Below, one piece after another: positions 7,422-12,884 of a stretch of 13,259 bases of DNA (position 1 is the first letter of the stretch; the number at the start of each line of letters is the position of its first letter). The stretch is from NCBI GenBank assembly GCA_902766655.1, contig CACXEL010000229.1, forward strand, positions 1 to 13,259. Reading direction: 5' to 3'. The DNA is from an uncultured Lachnospiraceae bacterium (GTDB lineage: Bacteria > Bacillota > Clostridia > Lachnospirales > Lachnospiraceae). The notes under the pieces were generated by a model. The model was not told the origin of the DNA. It was given only the letters and a program-made list of their open reading frames with translations, and did no database searches. Made by a program: the position numbers and the translations under genes.

Positions 7422-7635
7422 AGTCAATACTCCTTGAACGTAAACGATGTGAATCGCGCCTTTTATGTCATACGCGTCCGGCTGCGAGGCACATCCCGGC
7501 GGGAATGCGGAGCCTGCAGCAAAGAGCGGAGGCAGGAGCCGCTGGCCCGTATGGACGGACCGGCGTGCGGCGGCCAGGGATGGATCGCACAGCCGGTGCC
7601 GGAGGGCGCTTCTGACGCGTGGACAGACCAATGGC
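7422..7635 (-). promoter_or_regulatory. Long GC-rich leader of the CapA-MurF-C gene
   Basis: About 208 nt between the predicted start of transcription (near 7629) and the start codon. It is GC-rich with short self-complementary blocks (for example TCCC-GCC-GGGA on the minus strand near 7497-7506). No recognised riboswitch, terminator or small gene was found. The segment 7665-7746 upstream of the promoter also holds nothing I can name. Confidence 0.3.
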
Positions 7636-7664
7636 ATTATACCACAGATGGCTGTCTACAGCAA
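7636..7664 (-). promoter_or_regulatory. Sigma-A promoter of the CapA-MurF-C gene
   Basis: On the minus strand, TTGCTG (-35, 7659-7664) is followed after exactly 17 bp by a perfect TATAAT (-10, 7636-7641). TGG before the -10 adds an extended element. It is one of the two best promoter matches in the window for a downstream gene. Confidence 0.78.
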
Positions 7665-7746
7665 CAACGGCACCGTGCCGGAGGCTGCGGCCGGTATCCG
7701 CGGTCCAGGGCGCAGGTGCTCACATGGTCTCTCCCATTTCCGGGAC

Positions 7747-7779
7747 AAAAAATCTCCCCCTGCGTGGCCAGGGGGAGAT
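7747..7779 (-). terminator. Intrinsic terminator of the secreted Ig-like gene
   Basis: A 10-bp perfect stem (ATCTCCCCCT and its complement; arms 7770-7779 and 7752-7761) with an 8-nt loop; on the minus strand the stem ends in a run of six T. It lies 25 nt after the stop codon of the secreted protein gene. Confidence 0.93.
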
Positions 7780-7804
7780 CATACAGTACCCGGGCGGGAA
7801 CTCA

Positions 7805-8752
7805 TTACTTGACAGTAACGTAGCAGTTCGTTGGGCCTGGATAGTACTGGCTTGTGTTGGTGTTGTAGACCTGGATCTTGTACGTACCCTTCGGAGTACC
7901 CTTCTTGACAGTGACCTTGCCGGACTTGCTGACAGAGATGTACTTTTCACCCTTCAGGACCTTGTAGGCAAGCTTGGCGCCGGGCTCTGCGGTCGCTCCG
8001 ATGCTGTAGGAGCGGGCCCTGGAGTCGACAGCAGCCTTGGTATACTTCTTGGACTGGGTCCCAAATGTGATGTGCGGGTAACTCTTCTTGATAGTGATGG
8101 TGGCTACGAAGGAATCTGCAGCCTTATAGTTCAGGCTCTCATCGGTGTAAGCGTACACATTGGCATCGCCGACCTTGTAGGTAGCGACAGAGTTCTTAGG
8201 ATGCGTGACAACACCGGTGTCGGCGTTGACGGAGAAGCCCCTGTTTGTGCCATACTTTGTCAGACGGTACCTGACCGGTTCGCCCGAAGAGCTCGCGGCC
8301 TTGACCGTGACTTTCAGGGTCTTGTTGTAGACCTTGTACATCTGATAAGAGACGGAACTGCTGGCAGGTGAGATGACCGGAGTAGCCTTTTCAATGGTGA
8401 CCTTGGTCTCAGCTCCTCCCGTGAAATGACCCTTGCCTTCTGCGGTGACGATGTAAGTGCCGGCGTTCTTGACTGCAACGCCGGAGCCCTGCTCTTCCAC
8501 GTTCTGGGTACCGTCATTGCCGGTCCACTCAACGTTGGTAATCTGGTAATCGTCGCCCTCCTTCAGAATATTGCCGGCCTCATCCGTGAACTGGACGAGG
8601 TCGCTCTGAATCTGGCCATTGTAAACACCGTTCGTGGTAGTTCCCTTGATGAACTGAGTCTGCGGGGAATCCTGGGACGCTGCTACGGAGATGGCCGGTA
8701 CGGCAAGAGTGACTGCGAGAAGGAGTGCTGCAACCTTTTTAAATAAGCGCAT
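7805..8752 (-). CDS. Secreted protein with bacterial Ig-like/MBG-like repeats
   Basis: 315-residue exported protein. Residues 1-25 are a typical signal peptide: basic MRLFKK, hydrophobic core at 7-20, cleavage likely after VAA at 23-25. The rest forms about three beta-rich domains: 35-121 (ending NAGTYIVTAEGKGHFTG...VTIEK, an MBG/YDG-like end), 123-222 (ending NYKAADSFVATITIKK) and 226-315 (GKVTVKKGTPKGTYKIQVYN, a segment common in clostridial surface proteins, ending YVTVK). No LPXTG motif, SLH domain or C-terminal membrane anchor is visible, so it is probably released or held non-covalently. The ATG at 8750-8752 has a strong AAGGAGGT. Codon use looks less GC-rich than in its neighbours. It sits downstream of the kinase operon, so it may be co-transcribed or regulated with it. 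No enzymatic motif was seen. Confidence 0.85.
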   Translation of the reverse strand: MRLFKKVAALLLAVTLAVPAISVAASQDSPQTQFIKGTTTNGVYNGQIQSDLVQFTDEAGNILKEGDDYQITNVEWTGNDGTQNVEEQGSGVAVKNAGTYIVTAEGKGHFTGGAETKVTIEKATPVISPASSSVSYQMYKVYNKTLKVTVKAASSSGEPVRYRLTKYGTNRGFSVNADTGVVTHPKNSVATYKVGDANVYAYTDESLNYKAADSFVATITIKKSYPHITFGTQSKKYTKAAVDSRARSYSIGATAEPGAKLAYKVLKGEKYISVSKSGKVTVKKGTPKGTYKIQVYNTNTSQYYPGPTNCYVTVK

Positions 8753-8968
8753 TGGTATCTACCTCCTTGAAACGTGGAAGCCTGTCTGCCACGCGACGCG
8801 CTTCCAAGAACATTAGATATACCAGTCGCTTCAACTTGCGTCGGCAGGCGTGTACCCCTCCTCACGCTCACGTTTGGCAGCTGACATATCTGGATCTATA
8901 ATCACAGGACCTGGGCCCAAAGGGGCGGGTTCCTGTAATTACCGGAATAACAAAGGGCGGAGGACCGA
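8753..8968 (-). promoter_or_regulatory. Structured spacer and possible promoter upstream of the secreted protein gene
   Basis: 216 bp between cpsD and the secreted protein. On the minus strand, TGGTATATC (8815-8823) could be an extended -10, giving about 60 nt of leader. A longer-range pairing is possible between blocks GCCTG, GACGC (8837-8854) and GCGTC, CAGGC (8780-8801), as is a GGAAGC/GCTTCC hairpin (8779-8805). A further hairpin (8904-8936, outer stem ACAGGA/TCCTGT) follows cpsD but lacks a U-run, so termination there is doubtful. No riboswitch class was recognised. Confidence 0.35.
8874..8902 (+). promoter_or_regulatory. Plus-strand sigma-A promoter-like sequence, antisense to cpsD
   Basis: TTGGCA (8874-8879), 17 bp, TATAAT (8897-8902): 5/6 and 6/6 matches at ideal spacing, on the strand that carries no genes. 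A transcript starting near 8909 would begin in the 8904-8936 hairpin and run antisense into cpsD. A chance match is possible. Confidence 0.35.
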
Positions 8969-9661
8969 TTACTTGTAGGAGTAATAGTACTCGCCGTATC
9001 TGGAATAATACTTGTAGTAGGCGCTTCCCCGCATCTCGGCCCGGTTGAGGACCGTGCCGATCAGGGGACAGCCGACCCGCTCAAGCTGCTGGAGTGAATC
9101 GCGGATCTGCCTTCTGGAGGTCTCGCCGCAGCGGACGACCAGGAGGGCCCCGTCACAGCGGGAAGCGATGAGGGATCCGTCGGAGACATTGTTGAGAGGC
9201 GGCGTGTCGATGATGACGTATCTGTATTCCTCCGCCAGACGGTCGAGGAGCCTGGAAAAGCGCTTGTCCTCGAGCAGGTGGGAGGGGTTCTCCAGGATGG
9301 TGGTCACGGGGATCATGTACCCGTTCTCCACGTTGGTCTCGTAGATGATGTCCTCGTACTCGGCCAGACCGGACAGGTAATAATCCAGGCCCGGGTTCTC
9401 GTTGAAGCCGCTGACGTTATGCCGCTCCTTGAGCACGGTCTTGCGCATGTCGGCATCCACGAAGACGGACCGGAAGCCCGATTCCGCCATCATACGCCAG
9501 AGATTGAAGGCGACGGTGCTCTTGCCCTCGTTGGGGAAGGTGCTGGCGACGACGATCTTTTTGGTGTTCACGCCGGAGAACTTGATGTTGACCCGGAGGC
9601 GGTTCATGGCCTCCTCGACGGCGTAGGGAAGCTCGGGGAGCGTGAGGTCGATATGCTTCAT
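8969..9661 (-). CDS. cpsD: BY-type tyrosine kinase, CpsD/CapB/YwqD family
   Basis: 230-residue cytoplasmic autophosphorylating tyrosine kinase that works with the membrane activator CpsC to control capsule or exopolysaccharide synthesis. Motifs in order: EEAMNRLRVNI at 16-26 (the EEA-R-LR oligomerisation motif), Walker A in STFPNEGKST at 40-49, Walker A' VFVDADM at 66-72, Walker B YVIIDTPP at 148-155, and a C-terminal tyrosine cluster with nine Tyr between residues 215 and 229 (YYKYYSRYGEYYYSYK). The length matches the Gram-positive split form in which kinase and activator are separate proteins. Its ATG (9659-9661) overlaps the cpsC stop as ATGA, so translation is coupled. An AAGGGGG RBS lies within the cpsC end. 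Phosphorylated tail tyrosines would be removed by the CpsB phosphatase of the same operon. Confidence 0.95.
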   Translation of the reverse strand: MKHIDLTLPELPYAVEEAMNRLRVNIKFSGVNTKKIVVASTFPNEGKSTVAFNLWRMMAESGFRSVFVDADMRKTVLKERHNVSGFNENPGLDYYLSGLAEYEDIIYETNVENGYMIPVTTILENPSHLLEDKRFSRLLDRLAEEYRYVIIDTPPLNNVSDGSLIASRCDGALLVVRCGETSRRQIRDSLQQLERVGCPLIGTVLNRAEMRGSAYYKYYSRYGEYYYSYK

Positions 9662-10494
9662 AATACTGCCCCCTTTCTCTTCTTGCTTCCGCGTTTCCGC
9701 CGCTTTTTCTTCTTTTCAGCGGCGGTGTCGCTGTTCAGGGTGTCATTTTCCGGAATCGTGGCCAGCGGCACGATGCCGAAATACTTCTCCATGTCCTCGG
9801 ACGTGTGGATCGTGTCGTCCAGGAGGTACAGGAGGGTGATGATGCCGATGGCGATGACCGCGCCGAGCAGGGCGCCGATCATGGTAAAGCGGGTGTAGCT
9901 GGGGCCTGCCTTGACGGTGCTCACGCGGGCGACCTGGGCGATGTTCGGCGCGCTGGTGCTCATGGTGACGGGCAGGTAGCGCACGGCGACCTGGGCCATG
10001 GTGTTGGCGATGTCGCAGGCCAGCTGGGCGTCCGTGCTCGTGACCGTGATGTTGAGGATACGGGTCTGGGACGGGTTGGTCAGGGAAATCATTTTGGCCA
10101 GGCGGTCGGAGCTCATGTCAAGGTCCAGCTCGTCTATGATCTGGTCCAGGACCGGGTAGCTGAGCATGAGCTGGGAGTAGTCCGACGTGAGGGAGGTGCC
10201 CAGGTTGAGGTCGGAAATGTCGACCACGGAGTCCTTGGACGCCGACACCACGTACAGCTTGGACGTGGAGGTGTAGGTGGGCTTGATCAGGAAGAAGGAA
10301 TAGGCGCTCAGAAGAAGGGCGCCGATGAGGAGGGAAAGGATGATGTAGTGGATCCTGTCAAAAAGCACATAGGCAAGGTCCACCAGGTCGATCTCCATCT
10401 CCTCGCTTTCGACCGGGAGTTTCATGAGCGGACTCTTGGGTTCCGCCTGACGGGCAGTCTCCCGCACGCTGCTGCGTTCTGCTGTCTGGTTCAT
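9658..10494 (-). CDS. cpsC: Wzz-like chain-length regulator and kinase activator, CpsC/CapA/YwqC family
   Basis: 278-residue membrane protein with two transmembrane helices (about 49-70 and 203-225) flanking an extracellular Wzz-type region with KPTYTSTSKLYV at 71-82 and the conserved stretch before the second helix (VSTVKAGPSYTR, 191-202). The cytoplasmic C-terminus after the second helix (DDTIHTSEDMEKYFGIVPLATIP) is the family segment that contacts and activates the BY-kinase; it ends in an unusually basic tail (about 261-274). The N-terminal 45 residues are a charged cytoplasmic extension. I chose the ATG at 10492-10494 because AAAGGAG lies 9 nt upstream. A possible start at 10566 overlaps the stop of the preceding gene as ATGA but has no RBS and would add 24 non-family residues. 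It is coupled to cpsD by ATGA overlap. Confidence 0.92.
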   Translation of the reverse strand: MNQTAERSSVRETARQAEPKSPLMKLPVESEEMEIDLVDLAYVLFDRIHYIILSLLIGALLLSAYSFFLIKPTYTSTSKLYVVSASKDSVVDISDLNLGTSLTSDYSQLMLSYPVLDQIIDELDLDMSSDRLAKMISLTNPSQTRILNITVTSTDAQLACDIANTMAQVAVRYLPVTMSTSAPNIAQVARVSTVKAGPSYTRFTMIGALLGAVIAIGIITLLYLLDDTIHTSEDMEKYFGIVPLATIPENDTLNSDTAAEKKKKRRKRGSKKRKGAVL

Positions 10495-10562
10495 ACGATA
10501 GGCTCCTTTTATAATATCTGTCTGAACGGGCGTATCGCCGATGATGCGGCGGCCGCGGTAGA

Positions 10563-11570
10563 TCATACGGGGGTATACAGGAGGGTCGTGACGACTTCCC
10601 GGATATCGTCCGGGTCAGGCTCGAAGGCCAGGTAACCGTAGTCGTCCACGTGGCTCTCCCCGGAAATGGAGACCGAGCCCATGTCCGTGCAGTCGAGATA
10701 CGCCCTGGCGAGCCGCGAGATATCCCCGAGGCTGACCGTCGTCACCATATAAGCCTGCAGGGCCTTGTAGAGGTCCGCCGCGAAGGATTCGTCTTCGGAG
10801 ATCCGCTCCCGGAGGACCGGGGCGAGGGCCGTGAGGTACTGGTCCTGGCGGGACATCCGGTTCACGTTGGTCCCGTCCGCCACGCTCTTGCGCCCGCGGA
10901 CGAAGGCGACGGCCTGGTCGTCGGTCAGGGTCACGGTGTCGCCGGGCTTCATGTCCTCGCTGTGCATGTCGTCGGCGATGGTGACGGTCACGCCGCCGAC
11001 CGCATGGTTGACGACCTTGATGGCGTCCAGGGTCACGCAGACGTACTCGTCGATCTCGGCACCGAGAAGCAGGGTGGAGACGGCAAGGACGGTATTGTCA
11101 CAGCTCATCTCCCTTCCGTCCCCTTTGGCGTGAGCGTAGGCAATCTGCACCAGGGAGGTACCCAGGTCCCTTCCGTCCTCCGTCAGGTCTCTGACTTCGC
11201 AGACGGTATCGCGGTTGATGGGGATGCGCGTGTAGGTCTTTTCCTGTCTGTCGACCACCAGCACTTGCAGGAAATCACATTGGCCGCTGCCCTTGCTGTC
11301 CGTGCCGGGCGCCCGGACGGCGGTACTGTCCTCACCGATCAGGAGATAGGTGACGGTTTCGGGCTTCCGCCTGTAGAGGACGCCGTCGATCTCGATGAGG
11401 CCCTGTTCTACGGCCCGCTCAGGCTCTTCCGCCTGCGGCGCGAAGCGGTCAAGGATCCTGCCGCCGATCAGAAAGCCGAGGACGACCAGGAGGAGACCGG
11501 CGCCGAGGACAGCCGCCTTTTTCAGGACAGCCGCCTTCTTTTCCTGTCTGGAAAGGGGTCTGTGGGACAT
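10563..11570 (-). CDS. LytR-CpsA-Psr (LCP) family protein
   Basis: 335-residue membrane-anchored protein. LCP enzymes attach undecaprenyl-linked polymers (teichoic acids, capsule) to peptidoglycan. It has one N-terminal transmembrane helix at 20-38 after a basic start, then an extracellular LCP domain (about 70-255): YLLIGEDS at 75-82, CDFLQVLVVD at 98-107, the hallmark RIPINRDT at 115-122 with catalytic-type Arg120/Asp121, AVGGVTVTI at 190-198, and the Arg-rich NRMSRQDQYL at 237-246. The first aspartate motif (usually SDT) is CDF here, and the loop around residues 127-155 is divergent, so this is a distant branch; the region after 255 is less conserved. Start ATG 11568-11570 with GGAGG only 4 nt upstream, a rather tight spacing. 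Its stop overlaps an in-frame candidate start of cpsC. Confidence 0.88.
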   Translation of the reverse strand: MSHRPLSRQEKKAAVLKKAAVLGAGLLLVVLGFLIGGRILDRFAPQAEEPERAVEQGLIEIDGVLYRRKPETVTYLLIGEDSTAVRAPGTDSKGSGQCDFLQVLVVDRQEKTYTRIPINRDTVCEVRDLTEDGRDLGTSLVQIAYAHAKGDGREMSCDNTVLAVSTLLLGAEIDEYVCVTLDAIKVVNHAVGGVTVTIADDMHSEDMKPGDTVTLTDDQAVAFVRGRKSVADGTNVNRMSRQDQYLTALAPVLRERISEDESFAADLYKALQAYMVTTVSLGDISRLARAYLDCTDMGSVSISGESHVDDYGYLAFEPDPDDIREVVTTLLYTPV

Positions 11571-11582
11571 GGCGCCTCCGAA

Positions 11583-11705
11583 TCAGCCGAAGAGGCTCTC
11601 AAGCATCACGGCGCCGCCGGCCGGATTCATGCGCTCGACGATCAAAAGGATCACGAGGAGCACGAAGACCACGCCGCTCGCTAAGTAGGTGTGCATTTTA
11701 CTCAT
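11583..11705 (-). CDS. Small single-pass membrane protein (40 residues) in the phosphotyrosine operon
   Basis: A 40-codon frame filling the gap between cpsB and the LCP gene. It starts at the ATG 11703-11705, 6 nt after the cpsB stop, with GGAGG 9 nt upstream that overlaps the cpsB stop region. It ends in TGA at 11583-11585, 12 nt before the LCP start. The protein begins MSKMHTYLASG, has one strongly hydrophobic helix at about 9-24 (VVFVLLVILLIVE in the core), then a short tail with NPAGG. I do not recognise a family. The tight spacing, good RBS and membrane profile argue that it is real; it could be a small regulator or scaffold for CpsC, CpsD or the LCP protein (inference). Codon choice is like its neighbours. 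Confidence 0.7.
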   Translation of the reverse strand: MSKMHTYLASGVVFVLLVILLIVERMNPAGGAVMLESLFG

Positions 11706-11711
11706 ATTCTC

Positions 11712-12416
11712 TTACCTCCGAATGTTCAGAAGATCAGCGCCGAGGCGGTCCATCTCGTCCATGAAGCCGTCGCCCAGCTTCTTTCTGAGGACTGCCCTGC
11801 CCTCTCCCAGGTTCTGGACCCTGACGTCGCTCCTGTGGCAGTCGCTGCCCAGAAGCCCGATTCCTTTATATTTTAAGAGCTTCAATGCCGGCCCTCGCCG
11901 CTGCCACTTGAGCAGGGAACCGCTGTTCACCTGGACGATGGTGTCCATGTCCATGAGGTCGTAAATGAACCCCTTGTTCTCCCTGTACATGAGGAATCTT
12001 TCCAGGTGCGCCAGCATGACGCGGAAGCCGCGCCGCCGGATCAGGCGGTCCACCTCTTCTATGTCCTCCTCCTTCCAGGTCCGGAAGGGCATCTCGAGGA
12101 GAAGGATGTCGGTGCCCGCAAGGCATACCCTGTTGATGTCTGCGGCCCGGCTTATGCCGCTGAAGAATGCCACTTCCGCTCCAAGCAGGATGCGAGGCTT
12201 TGCGATATCGGTCCCGAGGACCTTTCTGTAAGCATCTTCGCGCCGTGCAAGAAAGTCGTCGATCCGGTCCCGGTCGGCATAGAAGTGAGGTGTGGCAACA
12301 AAAAAATCGACACCCTGGTCCTGAGTCATCGCAAGCATCCTTACGGATTCCTCAAGGCTTCGGCTGCCGTCGTCTATTCCCGGTAAAAAATGACTGTGAA
12401 AGTCGATAACGCTCAT
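11712..12416 (-). CDS. cpsB: PHP-type protein-tyrosine phosphatase, CpsB/CapC/YwqE family
   Basis: 234-residue metal-dependent phosphatase that removes phosphate from the tyrosine cluster of the BY-kinase. PHP motifs are clear: FHSHFLPGIDDG at 6-17 (His7, His9), ATPH at 41-44, GAEVAF at 79-84 (Glu81), LAHLERF at 135-141 (His137) and GSDCHRSD at 190-197 (Asp192, His194). The length is slightly under the usual 240-255. The start is placed at the ATG 12414-12416 because family members begin within a few residues of the His-x-His motif. An ATG 6 codons upstream (12432-12434) is an alternative. Neither has a strong RBS, and the frame stays open upstream to 12614. It is the first gene of the operon, behind a long leader with an internal terminator. 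Confidence 0.92.
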   Translation of the reverse strand: MSVIDFHSHFLPGIDDGSRSLEESVRMLAMTQDQGVDFFVATPHFYADRDRIDDFLARREDAYRKVLGTDIAKPRILLGAEVAFFSGISRAADINRVCLAGTDILLLEMPFRTWKEEDIEEVDRLIRRRGFRVMLAHLERFLMYRENKGFIYDLMDMDTIVQVNSGSLLKWQRRGPALKLLKYKGIGLLGSDCHRSDVRVQNLGEGRAVLRKKLGDGFMDEMDRLGADLLNIRR

Positions 12417-12483
12417 CTGGTCTTTTTCCGCCATGTTAAAGAGTAGATAACTTATGGAGAGCTGTGTACGGAACAGATACCGG

Positions 12484-12495
12484 AAATCCGGATTT
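12484..12495. repeat. 12-bp perfect palindrome in the cpsB leader
   Basis: AAATCCGGATTT reads the same on both strands. It lies in the transcribed leader between the attenuator hairpin and cpsB. It could be a protein operator, an RNA hairpin element or chance. Confidence 0.35.
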
Positions 12496-12553
12496 GTGAA
12501 GCCCGATTTTTCCTCTGTGCCGTCAGAGCACAAACAGTAGAAACGGTCCGCAC

Positions 12554-12596
12554 AAAAAAGCCTGACGCAGGCCGGCATCCGCCGCCGTAAGTCAGG
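12554..12596 (-). terminator. Intrinsic terminator inside the operon leader (attenuator)
   Basis: On the minus strand, a CCTGAC/GTCAGG outer stem (12591-12596 with 12561-12566) encloses a second GC-rich stem (GGCGGC pairing with GCC-G-GCC, loop GGAT). After one C it is followed by six T (12559-12554). It lies about 75 nt after the predicted transcription start and about 140 nt before cpsB, so it must be bypassed for the operon to be expressed. This is the classic layout of attenuation or processive antitermination in polysaccharide operons; which factor acts is not visible. Confidence 0.78.
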
Positions 12597-12677
12597 ATTG
12601 AAGATCTGTGTCACTATAAACGGCTTCCAATGAAAAAAAGCGGTTATCTACAAGACTCCCTCAACGCCTTAGAAAAC

Positions 12678-12705
12678 ATTATAGCGAAAAAAATCTGAAG
12701 TGCAA
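12678..12705 (-). promoter_or_regulatory. Sigma-A promoter of the cpsB-cpsD operon
   Basis: On the minus strand, TTGCAC (-35, 12700-12705) is followed after 16 bp, including a T7 run, by a perfect TATAAT (-10, 12678-12683). Predicted start near 12671, leader about 255 nt. The stretch 12706-12817 upstream is AT-rich, with no gene visible. Confidence 0.75.
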
Positions 12706-12817
12706 GTTCAAATTTTGTTGTCAAACTCAAAATAGTATGGGCATTCGCCCTTAAAATAGATATGTATCGAAAAGAAAACATGACATGAGGGAAACTCGCG
12801 GATATGGTGCGGAGAAA

Positions 12818-12855
12818 TAAGACCCGGAATCCTGCAGGCGGGATTCCGGGTCTTA
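12818..12855 (-). terminator. Terminator of nagB
   Basis: A perfect 15-bp stem (arms 12841-12855 and 12818-12832; core AAGACCCGGAATCC) with an 8-nt loop, 29 nt after the nagB stop. The U-run on the minus strand is short and interrupted (TTATTTCT), but the stem is very stable. Confidence 0.85.
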
Positions 12856-12884
12856 ATGAAATGAACACGGGCAGGGCGTTAGGC

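Noticed and set aside
7422..7637. Upstream in-frame extension of the CapA-MurF-C protein by 72 codons
   Set aside because: The extended start lies inside the -10 box, has no RBS, and the extra sequence resembles no domain; the ATG at 7419-7421 has a proper RBS.
8820..8890. Cyclic-di-GMP (GEMM) riboswitch in the spacer upstream of the secreted protein
   Set aside because: Only a GACGCAA block matches; the conserved GCAAACC hairpin and the tetraloop-receptor arrangement are not found.
8904..8936. Intrinsic terminator after cpsD
   Set aside because: A hairpin exists, but there is no U-run after it on either strand, so I do not call it a terminator.
10495..10566. cpsC start at 10566 overlapping the LCP stop as ATGA
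   Set aside because: The overlap is attractive, but no RBS precedes it and the ATG at 10492-10494 has AAAGGAG at 9 nt. Kept only as an alternative.
12417..12614. N-terminal extension of CpsB to a GTG at 12614
   Set aside because: The added 66 residues run across the leader terminator hairpin, lack an RBS and precede the motif that family members carry at their very start.
12644..12868. 74-codon minus-strand frame starting in the nagB terminator
   Set aside because: It spans the nagB terminator and the operon promoter, has no RBS, and codes for a composition typical of AT-rich noncoding DNA.
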